A DNA stretch of 64,000 bases from an uncultured Jannaschia sp. (GTDB taxonomy: Bacteria > Pseudomonadota > Alphaproteobacteria > Rhodobacterales > Rhodobacteraceae), in contig NZ_CANLTQ010000001.1 of NCBI RefSeq assembly GCF_947494025.1, positions 372,001 to 436,000 of the forward strand. The letters are read 5' to 3'. Positions 24,848 through 33,098 of the stretch are shown here, in pieces; the first letter of the stretch is position 1, and every line of letters starts with the position of its first letter. A program made the position numbers and the translations under genes. A model generated the notes under the pieces. That model was not told the DNA's origin. It worked only from the letters and a program-made list of their open reading frames with translations, and did not search any database.

Positions 24848-26581
24848 ATGACAGCGACAGAATACCAGGTGCTCGCCCGCAAGTACCGCCCCGCCACCTT
24901 CGCCGACCTGATCGGGCAGGACCCGATGGTGCGCACGCTGCGCAACGCCTTCGCGGCGGACCGGATCGCGCAGGCCTTCATCCTCACCGGCATCCGCGGC
25001 ACCGGCAAGACGACGACGGCGCGGATCATCGCCAAGGGGCTGAACTGCGTGGGCCCCGACGGGAACGGCGGCCCGACGACCGATCCCTGCGGCGTGTGCG
25101 AGCCCTGCCGGGCCATCGCCGAGGGGCGCCATGTCGATGTGCTGGAGATGGACGCGGCATCGAACACGGGGGTCGGTGACGTGCGCGAGATCATCGACTC
25201 GGTGCATTACCGGGCGGCCTCGGCCCGCTACAAGATCTACATCATCGACGAGGTCCACATGCTCTCGACGAGCGCGTTCAACGCGCTTCTCAAGACGCTG
25301 GAGGAGCCGCCGGCGCATGTGAAGTTCATCTTCGCCACGACCGAGATCCGCAAGGTTCCGGTCACCGTGCTCTCCCGCTGCCAGCGCTTCGACCTGCGCC
25401 GGATCGAGCCCGAAACGATGATCGAACACCTGCGCGGGGTCGCCGCGAAGGAGGACGCGGGGATCGAGGACGGCGCGCTCGCCCTGATCGCGCGGGCGGC
25501 GGAGGGCTCGGTGCGCGACGCGATGTCCCTGCTCGACCAGGCGATCAGCCACGGCGCGGGCGGCGCGGCGACGAGTGCCGCCGAGGTGCGCGCCATGCTG
25601 GGGCTCGCCGATCGCGGCCGGATGCTCGACCTCTTCGACCTCGTCATGAAGGGCGAGGCCGCCGCCGCGCTCGAGGAGCTCGGCGCCCAGTATTCCGAGG
25701 GAGCGGACCCGCTCGCCATCCTGCGCGACCTCGCGGAGATCACCCATTGGGTCAGCGTCGTGCAGATCACCCCCGACGCGGCCGAGGACCCCACGATCGG
25801 CCCCGACGAGCGTGCCCGCGGGCAGGCCTTCGCCGCCGGCCTGCCGATGCGGGCACTGACGCGGATGTGGCAGATGCTGTTGAAGGCGCTGGAGGAGGTC
25901 GCGGCCGCGCCCAACGCGATGATGGCGGCCGAGATGGCGATCATCCGGCTGACGCACGTGGCCGACCTCCCTTCCCCCGACGAGCTCATTCGCAAGCTGC
26001 GCGACACGCCCCCGTCCTCCGCCCGGGCGCCGGCCCCGCGGCCCGCTCCGGAGGCCGGCGGCAGCCCCGCGATGCGGCGGACGGCGCAGGGCGCGGCGCG
26101 GCCGGTCTCCTCACCCTCGGCGGAGGCGCAGGTCACGGAGGCGCTGGCACGGTTCGAGAGCTTCGATCAGGTGGTCGACCTGATCCGCGCCAACCGTGAC
26201 GTGAAGCTCCTCGTGGAGGTCGAGACCGGATTGCGGCTCGCGAACTATTCCCCCGGCCGGATCGAATTCGAGCCGGCCCCCGGCGCCGCGCCCGATCTCG
26301 CCCATCGGCTGGCGGGCCGACTGCAGGGCTGGACGGGTGTGCGCTGGATCACCTCCGTCGTGGCGGAGGGCGGCCTGCCGACCATCGCGGAGACGCGCGA
26401 CAACGACCTCAGGCGCGCGGAGGCCGAGGCCCTGGCGCATCCGCTGACGCAGGCGATCCTCGAGGCCTTTCCCGGCGCCGAGCTCCTGGAGGTCCGCACG
26501 CGGGAGGCGCTGACCCGGGATGCCGCGGAGGAGGCGCTGGCCGAAGTGGACGAGGAATGGGATCCGTTCGACGAAAGCTGA
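24848..26581 (+). CDS. dnaX: DNA polymerase III tau/gamma subunit
   Basis: ATPase of the clamp loader and organiser of the replisome. The 577-residue protein has an AAA+ domain with Walker A GIRGTGKTTTAR at residues 48-59, a four-cysteine zinc module (Cys67, 81, 84, 87), Walker B IIDEVHML, and sensor motif around ATTEIRKVPVTVLSRCQRF. Domain III follows to about 370, then a Pro/Ala-rich linker and a C-terminal tau-like domain. GGAGGG precedes the ATG at 24848. I saw no A-rich slippery site, so a frameshifted gamma form is not suggested. Confidence 0.93.
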   Translation: MTATEYQVLARKYRPATFADLIGQDPMVRTLRNAFAADRIAQAFILTGIRGTGKTTTARIIAKGLNCVGPDGNGGPTTDPCGVCEPCRAIAEGRHVDVLEMDAASNTGVGDVREIIDSVHYRAASARYKIYIIDEVHMLSTSAFNALLKTLEEPPAHVKFIFATTEIRKVPVTVLSRCQRFDLRRIEPETMIEHLRGVAAKEDAGIEDGALALIARAAEGSVRDAMSLLDQAISHGAGGAATSAAEVRAMLGLADRGRMLDLFDLVMKGEAAAALEELGAQYSEGADPLAILRDLAEITHWVSVVQITPDAAEDPTIGPDERARGQAFAAGLPMRALTRMWQMLLKALEEVAAAPNAMMAAEMAIIRLTHVADLPSPDELIRKLRDTPPSSARAPAPRPAPEAGGSPAMRRTAQGAARPVSSPSAEAQVTEALARFESFDQVVDLIRANRDVKLLVEVETGLRLANYSPGRIEFEPAPGAAPDLAHRLAGRLQGWTGVRWITSVVAEGGLPTIAETRDNDLRRAEAEALAHPLTQAILEAFPGAELLEVRTREALTRDAAEEALAEVDEEWDPFDES

Positions 26582-26685
26582 TCGCCTCCGGCGTGCCCGC
26601 GGACGGCGCCCGGCCGCGTCATGAAACCGAATGGGCCCGGCCGCCGTTCATCCCGCGACACGGACAGCACAGCAAGGAGAGCCCC

Positions 26686-27168
26686 ATGCCCGAGAGTTTC
26701 GTCGAAGGCCTCGAGAAACAGACGCAGTCGCAGATGATCGACCTCCTGAACGCGCGGCTGGCCGACTCGATCGACCTGCAACTCGCGGTGAAGCAGGCGC
26801 ACTGGAATATCCGCGGCCGCGGCTATATCGGCGTGCACGAACTTCTGGACGAGGTCGCGGACCGCGTGCGGGAGCAGACGGATACGATGGCCGAACGCGT
26901 GGCCATCATGGGTGGCTTCGCCAAGGGAACCACGCAGGAGGCGTCGAAGAACACGACGTTGAAGCCCTACCCGGTCGAGATGACCGAGGTGCAGGAGCAC
27001 ATCGCCGCGCTCGTCGAGCGCTTCAAGGATCACGGAGCGAAGCTGCGCGAAGCCATCGACGCGGCCGGCGAGGCCGGGGACGAGGACGCCGCCGACCTCT
27101 TCACCGAGGTGAGCCGCGAGATCGACAAGGACGCCTGGTTCATCGGCGCCAACGCCGCCCAGAACTGA
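26686..27168 (+). CDS. dps: Dps ferritin-like DNA-protection protein
   Basis: Dodecameric mini-ferritin that oxidises Fe(II) with peroxide and protects DNA in stress. All four inter-subunit ferroxidase ligands are present with family spacing: His39 (KQAHWN), His51, Asp66 and Glu70. The 160-residue product starts at 26686 behind AAGGAG. It is followed by a strong terminator, so it is its own unit, and it lies between dnaX and ebfC-recR, genes that are adjacent in many bacteria. I saw no clear OxyR or Fur site. Confidence 0.93.
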   Translation: MPESFVEGLEKQTQSQMIDLLNARLADSIDLQLAVKQAHWNIRGRGYIGVHELLDEVADRVREQTDTMAERVAIMGGFAKGTTQEASKNTTLKPYPVEMTEVQEHIAALVERFKDHGAKLREAIDAAGEAGDEDAADLFTEVSREIDKDAWFIGANAAQN

Positions 27169-27192
27169 ACCGGGATGGAATCACGCCAGGCC

Positions 27193-27217
27193 GGGCCGCC
27201 CCTTCGGGCGGCCCTTT
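27193..27217 (+). terminator. intrinsic terminator of dps
   Basis: GGGCCGCCC, loop CTTC, GGGCGGCCC, then TTT, 24 bases after the dps stop. A perfect 9-bp GC stem with a short T run. Confidence 0.8.
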
Positions 27218-27294
27218 GCATGTGCGATGCTTGCGGGCGCACCCCCTCGACGCTACCTGCGGAGGGACGCGACGCAAACGAAAAGGGGATCGGG

Positions 27295-27639
27295 ATGTTC
27301 AAGGGTATGGGCGGCCTCGGCGACATGGCCGGCATGATGAAGAAGGCGCAGGAGATGCAGGCCAAGGTGGGCGAGATGCAGGAAAGCCTGTCCTCGATCA
27401 CCGTGGCAGGCGAATCCGGCGCGGGCCTCGTGAAGGCGACCGCCACGGCCAAGGGCGAGCTGATCGGCCTCGACATCGACCCCTCGATCTTCCGGCCCGA
27501 GGAGAAGGAGATGGTGGAGGACCTGATCCTCGCCGCCATCAAGGACGCCCAGACGCGCGCATCCGAGCGGGCGCAGGCGGAGATGGGCAAGATCACCGAA
27601 GGGCTCGGCCTGCCGCCGGGCATGAAGCTGCCTTTCTGA
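27295..27639 (+). CDS. ebfC: nucleoid-associated protein, YbaB/EbfC family
   Basis: Small DNA-binding dimer usually encoded between dnaX and recR. The 114-residue product begins MFKGMGGLGDMAGMMKKAQE, the family's amphipathic start, and contains the central GLVKATATAKGELIGLDIDP strands and a C-terminal helix. An AAAGGGG sequence precedes the ATG at 27295. The recR start lies only three bases after its stop, so the two are coupled. Confidence 0.9.
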   Translation: MFKGMGGLGDMAGMMKKAQEMQAKVGEMQESLSSITVAGESGAGLVKATATAKGELIGLDIDPSIFRPEEKEMVEDLILAAIKDAQTRASERAQAEMGKITEGLGLPPGMKLPF

Positions 27640-27642
27640 ACT

Positions 27643-28239
27643 TTGGAGACGCATCGCGACATCGAGGCGCTGATCGGCATGATGGCCCGCCTGCCGGGCT
27701 TCGGCCCGCGATCGGCGCGGCGCGCGGTGCTCCACCTCGTGAAGCGGCGCGACACGCAGCTTCTGCCGCTGGCGGAGCTGATGCGGGAGGTCGGTCGCGC
27801 CGTGCGGACCTGCCTCAATTGCGGAAACCTCGCCACGAGCGACATATGCGGCATCTGCGCGGCGGATAAACGCGCCAACGGCCAAATCTGCGTGGTCGAG
27901 GACGTGGCCGATCTCTGGGCGATGGAGCGCGCGCAGGTCTTCGACGGGCGCTACCACGTTCTGGGCGGCACGCTGTCGCCCCTCGACGATGTCGGGCCGG
28001 AGGATCTGTCCATCCCGAAGCTGCGCGATCGCATCGCCGCCGAAGGGGTCGAGGAAGTCATCCTGGCCCTGAACGCGACGGTCGAAGGCCAGACCACCGC
28101 CCATTACGTCTCCCGCGAGCTGGAACCGACCGGTGTGCGAATCAGCGGTCTCGCACAGGGCGTGCCGGTGGGCGGCGAGCTCGATTATCTTGATGACGGA
28201 ACCCTTCGCGCGGCCCTATCGTCACGAAAACCGTTCTGA
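27643..28239 (+). CDS. recR: recombination mediator RecR
   Basis: Works with RecO (and RecF) to load RecA on gapped DNA. The 198-residue protein has a helix-hairpin-helix ([12 protein letters not shown]), a zinc module (Cys57, 60, 69, 72), and a Toprim domain starting [10 protein letters not shown]. The start is apparently TTG at 27643: it gives normal family length and lies just after ebfC; the first in-frame ATGs (codons 13 and 14) would cut into the N-terminal helix. No strong ribosome site is visible, which fits translational coupling. Confidence 0.9.
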   Translation: METHRDIEALIGMMARLPGFGPRSARRAVLHLVKRRDTQLLPLAELMREVGRAVRTCLNCGNLATSDICGICAADKRANGQICVVEDVADLWAMERAQVFDGRYHVLGGTLSPLDDVGPEDLSIPKLRDRIAAEGVEEVILALNATVEGQTTAHYVSRELEPTGVRISGLAQGVPVGGELDYLDDGTLRAALSSRKPF

Positions 28240-28339
28240 TTTGCGAGTTTCCCCTTTTCGCACGGGTGCAGTTCACCCCACAGTTGCGTAAGAGATCGGT
28301 TGCGGAAACCATTCGGCGGGTGTCGTCGACGCGGAGGTC

Positions 28340-29647
28340 GTGTTGTTGGAACTGGGGATTCTCGTCGTCGTGGCGACAGCTGTGGCGATTGCGGCGTGCT
28401 ACTGGCCGCGACCGCCGGCGGGCGCGTCGGACCGCGAGGATGCACCGTCTCCGGCCGATGTCGCCGGCGCCGCGGGCGCGCTCGCCCTGTTCGACGTCGA
28501 CAAGCTGCGCGACGTCAACGTCACGCGCTGCTACGACACGGGCGACCGTCTGCTCGACGCGATCTCGGAGGTTATCCGGCGTGCGATGCCGGCCGGGGCG
28601 ACCTTCGACCGGCTGAGCGGCGGACGGTTCGTTCTCTGGCTGCCCTACACGACCCTGCGCGACGCCGCCGGTATAGTGGAGCGCATCCGCGCGCTGGCCT
28701 CGACCGCCCTCGCCGACAGCGAGCGCGGGATCGTCTCGCGCAGCCTGTCGGCCGGACTGGTGGCGGCCTATCCGGAGGAAAGCCGCGAGCGGGCGGTGCT
28801 GCGCGCGGATGCCGCCCTCGCCCGCGCCAAGGGTTTCGGCGGCGACCGGACCGAGATCACCCGCGCGCTTCCGGTCCCGGCGCTGATCCCGGCCCAGGCG
28901 GAGATCGAGAACGCCATCGTCGAACGCGCGCTGGAATACCATGTGCAGCCGATCGTCGATCTGCGCGACCGGCGTGCCGTGGGCGTGGAGGCGCTGTTGC
29001 GCTGGAACCGCCCCGGCGGTCAGGTCGTCGGCCCGATGAACTTTGTCGACACGCTGCGGCGCTTGCCGCAGACCGAGACGGAGCTTTTTCCGGACATCGC
29101 GATCGAGGCGGCCCGGCCGCTCATCACGGGCGACAAGTCTTTCTACACGACCTTCAACGTCGACGGTCCGATGCTGGAGGGCAAGGACGGGCCGGCCACG
29201 CGCTGGCTGTCGGTCCTGCTGGAGCGCCTGCCGCCGGAGCAGCTCGTGCTCGAGATCGTCGAGACCGCTGTGATCGTGCAGCCCGAAAGCGCGCTCGGCT
29301 TTCTCGAGCGGCTCCGGGCTCGCGGCATCCGCATCGCCCTGGACGATTTCGGGACCGGCCTGTCGAGCCTCAACCGCCTCCGGCAGTTTCCCGTCGACAT
29401 CCTGAAGATCGACCGGGTCTTCATCAATGGGCTCGGCGAAACGGGACGCGAGGAGGCAATCGTCGAGGGCCTGGTCACGCTGCGCGACAGGCTCGGCCTC
29501 GACCTCATCGCCGAGGGGATCGAGACGGAGGCGCAGGCGCGCATCCTGACGGAGCTCGGCGTGCAGTACGGGCAGGGCTACCATCTCGGACGGCCCGCCC
29601 CCGCGACGGAATGGGCGCGCAGGCTCTGCAACCGGGTCTCCGCCTGA
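28340..29647 (+). CDS. membrane-anchored degenerate GGDEF + EAL phosphodiesterase
   Basis: A 435-residue cyclic-di-GMP protein: one N-terminal membrane helix (LELGILVVVATAVAIAACYW), a GGDEF-like domain (about 45-175) whose motif is SGGRF (residues 93-97), and an EAL domain (about 185-430). The EAL catalytic residues look intact: EALLRW (217-222), the FNV asparagine, EIVET, DDFGTG (335-340), KID (356-358), AEGIET and QGYHLG. So it is probably a c-di-GMP phosphodiesterase with an inactive or sensory GGDEF half. The first codons are GTG, TTG, TTG after GGAGG, so the exact start is uncertain by one or two codons. Confidence 0.85.
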   Translation: MLLELGILVVVATAVAIAACYWPRPPAGASDREDAPSPADVAGAAGALALFDVDKLRDVNVTRCYDTGDRLLDAISEVIRRAMPAGATFDRLSGGRFVLWLPYTTLRDAAGIVERIRALASTALADSERGIVSRSLSAGLVAAYPEESRERAVLRADAALARAKGFGGDRTEITRALPVPALIPAQAEIENAIVERALEYHVQPIVDLRDRRAVGVEALLRWNRPGGQVVGPMNFVDTLRRLPQTETELFPDIAIEAARPLITGDKSFYTTFNVDGPMLEGKDGPATRWLSVLLERLPPEQLVLEIVETAVIVQPESALGFLERLRARGIRIALDDFGTGLSSLNRLRQFPVDILKIDRVFINGLGETGREEAIVEGLVTLRDRLGLDLIAEGIETEAQARILTELGVQYGQGYHLGRPAPATEWARRLCNRVSA

Positions 29648-29650
29648 CGC

Positions 29651-30283
29651 TCACCGCATCGGAGACAGGAGCGCGTCGTCGAGCGCGCAATCGCGGCTCG
29701 CGTCCGCTCCGCAAGCGCGCGGCACCAGTTCCGTCGTCAGGCAAATCCGCACCTCCTGTATCCGTCCCGCCCGGCAGGTCACCGTGACGCCGTCCGGCGA
29801 CAGGTCCGGGTTCGCGTCAAGGAACGCCGCCTCCACCACCTCCGCCGGCAGCGTAACCTCGCGCCCCAGATCCCGGATCGCCGGCGGCCGCATGATCGAC
29901 GCATAGGCCGCGCGGGACGTCGCGAAGTAGGCCGCGGGACCGAGCCCCGAACAGGTTCCGTGCTTCTTCCATTCGTGAAAGGCGAGCCCCGCGGAGCCCA
30001 TGATGTCGGCCATCCCGTCCGTCTGAGCGTGGGAGGGCGGACGCGCGGCCGTCGCGCAATATTCCGGCCAGCCCCGTTCGTGTTGCGGCCAGAGCCCGTG
30101 AAGCGTGAAGCCGTGGCCCCGGTCCGCGTCGCATTGCGGCGAGCCCCGCGCGTCGCCCTCGAGCGCGCACCAGGTCGGCGTCCAGCTCAACGACAGGACG
30201 TAGTAATCGAAATCGCCCCGCAGCTGCGCGGGGGCGGGCGTGGCGGCAAGGAGCGTCAGGAGGGCGGCGGCGAGGCGGATCAT
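29651..30283 (-). CDS. periplasmic ribonuclease T2
   Basis: Secreted endoribonuclease of the T2 family. The 210-residue precursor has a signal peptide (RLAAALLTLLAATPAPA) and both conserved active-site segments, FTLHGLWPQH and HEWKKHGTC, supplying the catalytic histidines, Glu and Lys; several cysteines (CALEG, CDAD, CRAG, CLTT) would form disulfides. The ATG at 30283 places the signal peptide at the N terminus. It converges on the EAL gene with three bases between stops and is divergent from trcR. Confidence 0.9.
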   Translation of the reverse strand: MIRLAAALLTLLAATPAPAQLRGDFDYYVLSLSWTPTWCALEGDARGSPQCDADRGHGFTLHGLWPQHERGWPEYCATAARPPSHAQTDGMADIMGSAGLAFHEWKKHGTCSGLGPAAYFATSRAAYASIMRPPAIRDLGREVTLPAEVVEAAFLDANPDLSPDGVTVTCRAGRIQEVRICLTTELVPRACGADASRDCALDDALLSPMR

Positions 30284-30313
30284 TCGGGTCTTTCGTATTG
30301 GTCGGGCGATAGG

Positions 30314-30319
30314 TATACA
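30314..30319 (+). promoter_or_regulatory. candidate -10 box upstream of trcR
   Basis: TATACA stands out in this GC-rich gap between the divergent RNase T2 and trcR genes. The 17-base-spaced -35 (TTTCGT) is weak. Transcription would start near 30326, leaving a leader of about 85 bases. Confidence 0.3.
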
Positions 30320-30411
30320 ACGCGCCAGGTTCCCCGAAAGCGAGAACACGCGGCAGAGCCGCAGCCCCTGATCCGGGCGACGCGATAGTCATGTCTGAAG
30401 GATGCGATCCG

Positions 30412-31161
30412 ATGAACAAACCCATCATGGCCAAGGCCACCGCCGTCTGGCTCGTCGACAATACCACGCTCAGCTTCCAGCAGATCGGCGATTTCTGCGA
30501 TCTCCACGAGCTCGAGGTGCAGGGCATCGCCGATGGCGACGTGGCCGTCGGCGTGAAGGGCTTCGACCCGGTCGCCAACAACCAGCTCACCGCCGAGGAG
30601 ATCGCGACCGCCGAGAAGAATCCGGGCCACAAGCTGCGTCTGAAGTTCAACGCCGCCGCGCAGGGCGAGGAGAAGCGCCGCGGGCCGCGCTACACGCCGC
30701 TGTCGAAGCGGCAGGACCGGCCCGCCTCGATCTTGTGGCTCGTGAAGTTCCACCCGGAGCTGACCGACGCGCAGATCTCCAAGCTCATCGGCACGACGAA
30801 GCCGACGATCCAGTCGATCCGCGAGCGCACGCACTGGAACATCCAGAACATCCAGCCGATCGACCCGGTCGCGCTCGGCCTGTGCAAGCAGAGCGAGCTC
30901 GACACCGTGGTCCAGAAGGCCGCGCAGAAGAGACTGGCCGAGGGCGAGGTGATGTCCGACGACGAGCGCCGCAAGCTCGTCTCCACCGCGCAAAGCCTCG
31001 GCGCGGAGGCCGACGACGAGCCGCGCATCCCCTCCAACATCTCCGGGCTGGAGACCTTCAGCCTCTCGGACGACGAGGAGGAAACCGACAAGCGCGACAT
31101 CCGCGACGCCGACAGCTTCTTCAACATCCCCGAGGGGGAGCAGGACGAGGACAAGGATTGA
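30412..31161 (+). CDS. trcR: DUF1013 cell-cycle regulator, TrcR type
   Basis: A 249-residue cytoplasmic protein of the alphaproteobacterial DUF1013 family, annotated as cell-cycle transcriptional regulator TrcR in Caulobacter relatives. Recognised from the N-terminal MAKATAVWLVDNTTLSFQQI and the central LTDAQISKLIGTTKPTIQSI segment, which reads as a helix-turn-helix. The C-terminal 50 residues are highly acidic (SDDEEETDKRD, GEQDEDKD). The ATG at 30412 has AAGGA ten bases before it and matches where relatives begin; a start seven codons upstream is less likely. Followed 40 bases later by a cation transporter. Confidence 0.88.
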   Translation: MNKPIMAKATAVWLVDNTTLSFQQIGDFCDLHELEVQGIADGDVAVGVKGFDPVANNQLTAEEIATAEKNPGHKLRLKFNAAAQGEEKRRGPRYTPLSKRQDRPASILWLVKFHPELTDAQISKLIGTTKPTIQSIRERTHWNIQNIQPIDPVALGLCKQSELDTVVQKAAQKRLAEGEVMSDDERRKLVSTAQSLGAEADDEPRIPSNISGLETFSLSDDEEETDKRDIRDADSFFNIPEGEQDEDKD

Positions 31162-31201
31162 CGCCAGACGGGCGGAACATCGCGGTGTCGGGCACGCCGG
31201 C

Positions 31202-32125
31202 ATGATGTCCCCCGCCCGACTCGCCACGGGAAGCCTATTCGTGGGCGTCCTCGTCCTGATCCTCAAGACCGTCGCCTGGCGGATGACGGGCTCGGTCGCG
31301 CTGTTCTCCGACGCGCTCGAGAGCATCGTGAACCTCGTCACCGCGGGCGCGGCCTTCGCCGCGATCCGCGTCGCGGCCCGCCCGGCCGACCGCAGCCATC
31401 CCTGGGGCCACCAGAAGGCGGAATACCTCGCCGCCGTGCTCGAAGGCGCCTTGATCGTCTTCGCCGCCCTCCTGATCCTGCGGGAGGCGGGGGGCGTTCT
31501 GATCTCGGGTACGGAGCGCGCACTCGAAGCGCCCTGGCCCGGCCTCGCGGTCAACGGGGCGGCCACGCTCATCAACCTTGTCTGGGCCCGCATCCTCCTG
31601 TTCGGCGGGCGGGCGGCGAACTCGGCGGCGCTCGTCGCGGACGGCCAGCACCTGATGGCCGACGTCCTCACCTCCTTCGGCGTCGCGCTCGGCATCGTCC
31701 TGGCCGGCCTTTCCGGTGTCTGGTTGCTCGATCCCCTCCTTGCCGTCGCCGTGGCGATCAACGTGCTCTGGTCCGGCTGGATCGTGATCCGCGCGACGCT
31801 GCCCGGCCTGCTCGACGCGGCCCTGCCGCCCGAGGATCAGGCGGCCATCCGCGCGAAGATCGCCGAGGTCGGCGGCGGCGCGGTGCAGGCGCACGACCTG
31901 CGCACCCGCAGCGACGGACGCGTCACCTTCATCGATTTCCACCTGATCGTGCCGGGCGACATGCGCGTCGACGCGGCGCACGCGATCTGCGACCGGATCG
32001 AGACGAGGCTGCACCAGTCGCGCCCGAATGCCAGCGTCACCATCCATGTCGAGCCGGAGCACAAGGCGAAGGACGCGGATCAGCGCGACGTGGTCCTGAT
32101 CGGGCCGACGCCCCAAGGCGATTAG
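31202..32125 (+). CDS. cation diffusion facilitator (FieF/CzcD family)
   Basis: Inner-membrane divalent-metal/proton antiporter of 307 residues. Six hydrophobic helices are visible; the metal-site segments are ALFSDALESIVNL in TM2 and DGQHLMADVLTS in TM5 (HxxxD), and a cytoplasmic C-terminal domain carries conserved histidines (QAHDLRTRSDGR, IDFHLIV, ITIHVE-type end as VTIHVEPEH). This fits zinc or iron export; the metal cannot be read from the sequence. It starts 40 bases after trcR and may share its transcript. A long gene-free stretch follows. Confidence 0.88.
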   Translation: MMSPARLATGSLFVGVLVLILKTVAWRMTGSVALFSDALESIVNLVTAGAAFAAIRVAARPADRSHPWGHQKAEYLAAVLEGALIVFAALLILREAGGVLISGTERALEAPWPGLAVNGAATLINLVWARILLFGGRAANSAALVADGQHLMADVLTSFGVALGIVLAGLSGVWLLDPLLAVAVAINVLWSGWIVIRATLPGLLDAALPPEDQAAIRAKIAEVGGGAVQAHDLRTRSDGRVTFIDFHLIVPGDMRVDAAHAICDRIETRLHQSRPNASVTIHVEPEHKAKDADQRDVVLIGPTPQGD

Positions 32126-32795
32126 GCATGCGTCGTTCCCGCCGACGGGCCCTGCCGGGCGGCGTGGCGGCATCGCGTGAGGTTTGATTTCGCGGCGCAT
32201 CCGCCCTTGGCCATAGGCGTCCGGCCCCGCCGCGACCGGCGCTGGCTGGCAGCATGTTCGTAACCCGTTGCCCGGGTTCTCCGAACGCCCGGCCTTTCGA
32301 CCGCCATCGGCCCCGAGACCCTGTCGAGGATCGACGGCCTCGTGCCGGCGGGACAATACGCGGATCGCGGGGACGCGATCCGGACCTTTCTGCGCGCGGC
32401 TCTTGACCGCGATTGCGACGCCGCGCCGGCAAGCCGGCGCGAGACCGCAAGATGGTATGTCACGAGCTTCTCGCGGCTGCCGCGTTCCTCTCCGGCGGCA
32501 TCTCCATCGCGATCCGGAGCGCGCTCGCTCCCTGCCTGAATGCCCTGCTTCCCGGCGGGAATATCACGACGTTCGAACCGCTCTAGGCTGCCTCCTCGAA
32601 GGCAGAGACCGCGAATTACGTGAACGTCGCGGAAGATCGATCCGCTGGGCCCGCGCGGCCGGGCGAGGGCAGGCGCCGCGGGCGGATGGCGGGAGGTCAC
32701 GCTCGACGGCCCGCCCTGCGCGGGCCTCACCCTCACGATGCCCGCCCGGCTGATCCTCGACCCGGACCGACGACGCCGGCGTTCGGCGGCGCGAT
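32126..32795. other. 670-base stretch without an intact gene
   Basis: No frame on either strand gives a full-length recognisable protein. Plus-strand fragments look like old coding sequence: a ribbon-helix-helix-like piece (32291-32430), a 44-codon frame from an ATG at 32452 to a TAG at 32584 (ending LLPGGNITTFEPL), and further in-frame text after that TAG (ETANYVNVAED; later VTLDGPPCAGLTLTM). Stops and frame changes interrupt them. Best read as decayed genes. No RNA gene or repeat was recognised. Confidence 0.5.
32291..32539 (+). pseudogene. remnant of a ribbon-helix-helix DNA-binding protein
   Basis: The frame reads GLSTAIGPETLSRIDGLVPA then GQYADRGDAIRTFLRAALDR, resembling the strand-helix-helix of RHH/CopG-type regulators or antitoxins (xETLxRIDxLV...YADRxxAIRxFLR). 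There is no start codon: the frame is open upstream only to a TAA, and after residue 50 the sequence becomes low-complexity Arg/Ser/Pro before a TGA. I infer loss of the N terminus and a C-terminal frameshift. A chance resemblance cannot be excluded. Confidence 0.33.
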
Positions 32796-33098
32796 CTAGC
32801 CGCGCAGCTGCGATGCCTCCCGGCGCGCCTCGCGCAGGCCTTCCATCGCCGCGCGCAGCTCCGCCTCGGTGCTGGACAGCTTGCGCAGCAATTCCTGTTC
32901 GCGCAGATGCAGGTAGGCGATCGCCTCGTCGCGCTGCTCCTCGGCGTCGTGCAGCGCCTTCGCCATCCCCTCCAGCTCGGCCACATCGGACACCGTCACC
33001 CGGCTGAACCGGTGAACGAGCCAGGAGGCGAACCAGCCCAGGACGAAGGCGACGAAAAGGACGAGCGCGATCGCGACGACGAACTCGGTGCGATTCAT
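32796..33098 (-). CDS. 100-residue membrane-anchored coiled-coil protein
   Basis: No named family. The N terminus is a single membrane helix (VVAIALVLFVAFVLGWFASWL, about residues 8-28), followed by about 65 residues of charged heptad-like sequence (VAELEGMAKALHDAEEQRDE, LLRKLSSTEAELRAAMEGLR), strongly predicted coiled coil. Its ATG overlaps the stop codon of the OmpA/BON gene by four bases (ATGA), so the two proteins are made in coupled fashion and probably act together at the envelope. Function unknown. Confidence 0.8.
   Translation of the reverse strand: MNRTEFVVAIALVLFVAFVLGWFASWLVHRFSRVTVSDVAELEGMAKALHDAEEQRDEAIAYLHLREQELLRKLSSTEAELRAAMEGLREARREASQLRG

Noticed and set aside
24848-26581. 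Programmed frameshift site in dnaX producing gamma
   Set aside because: No A AAA AAG-type slippery run or following stem was seen.
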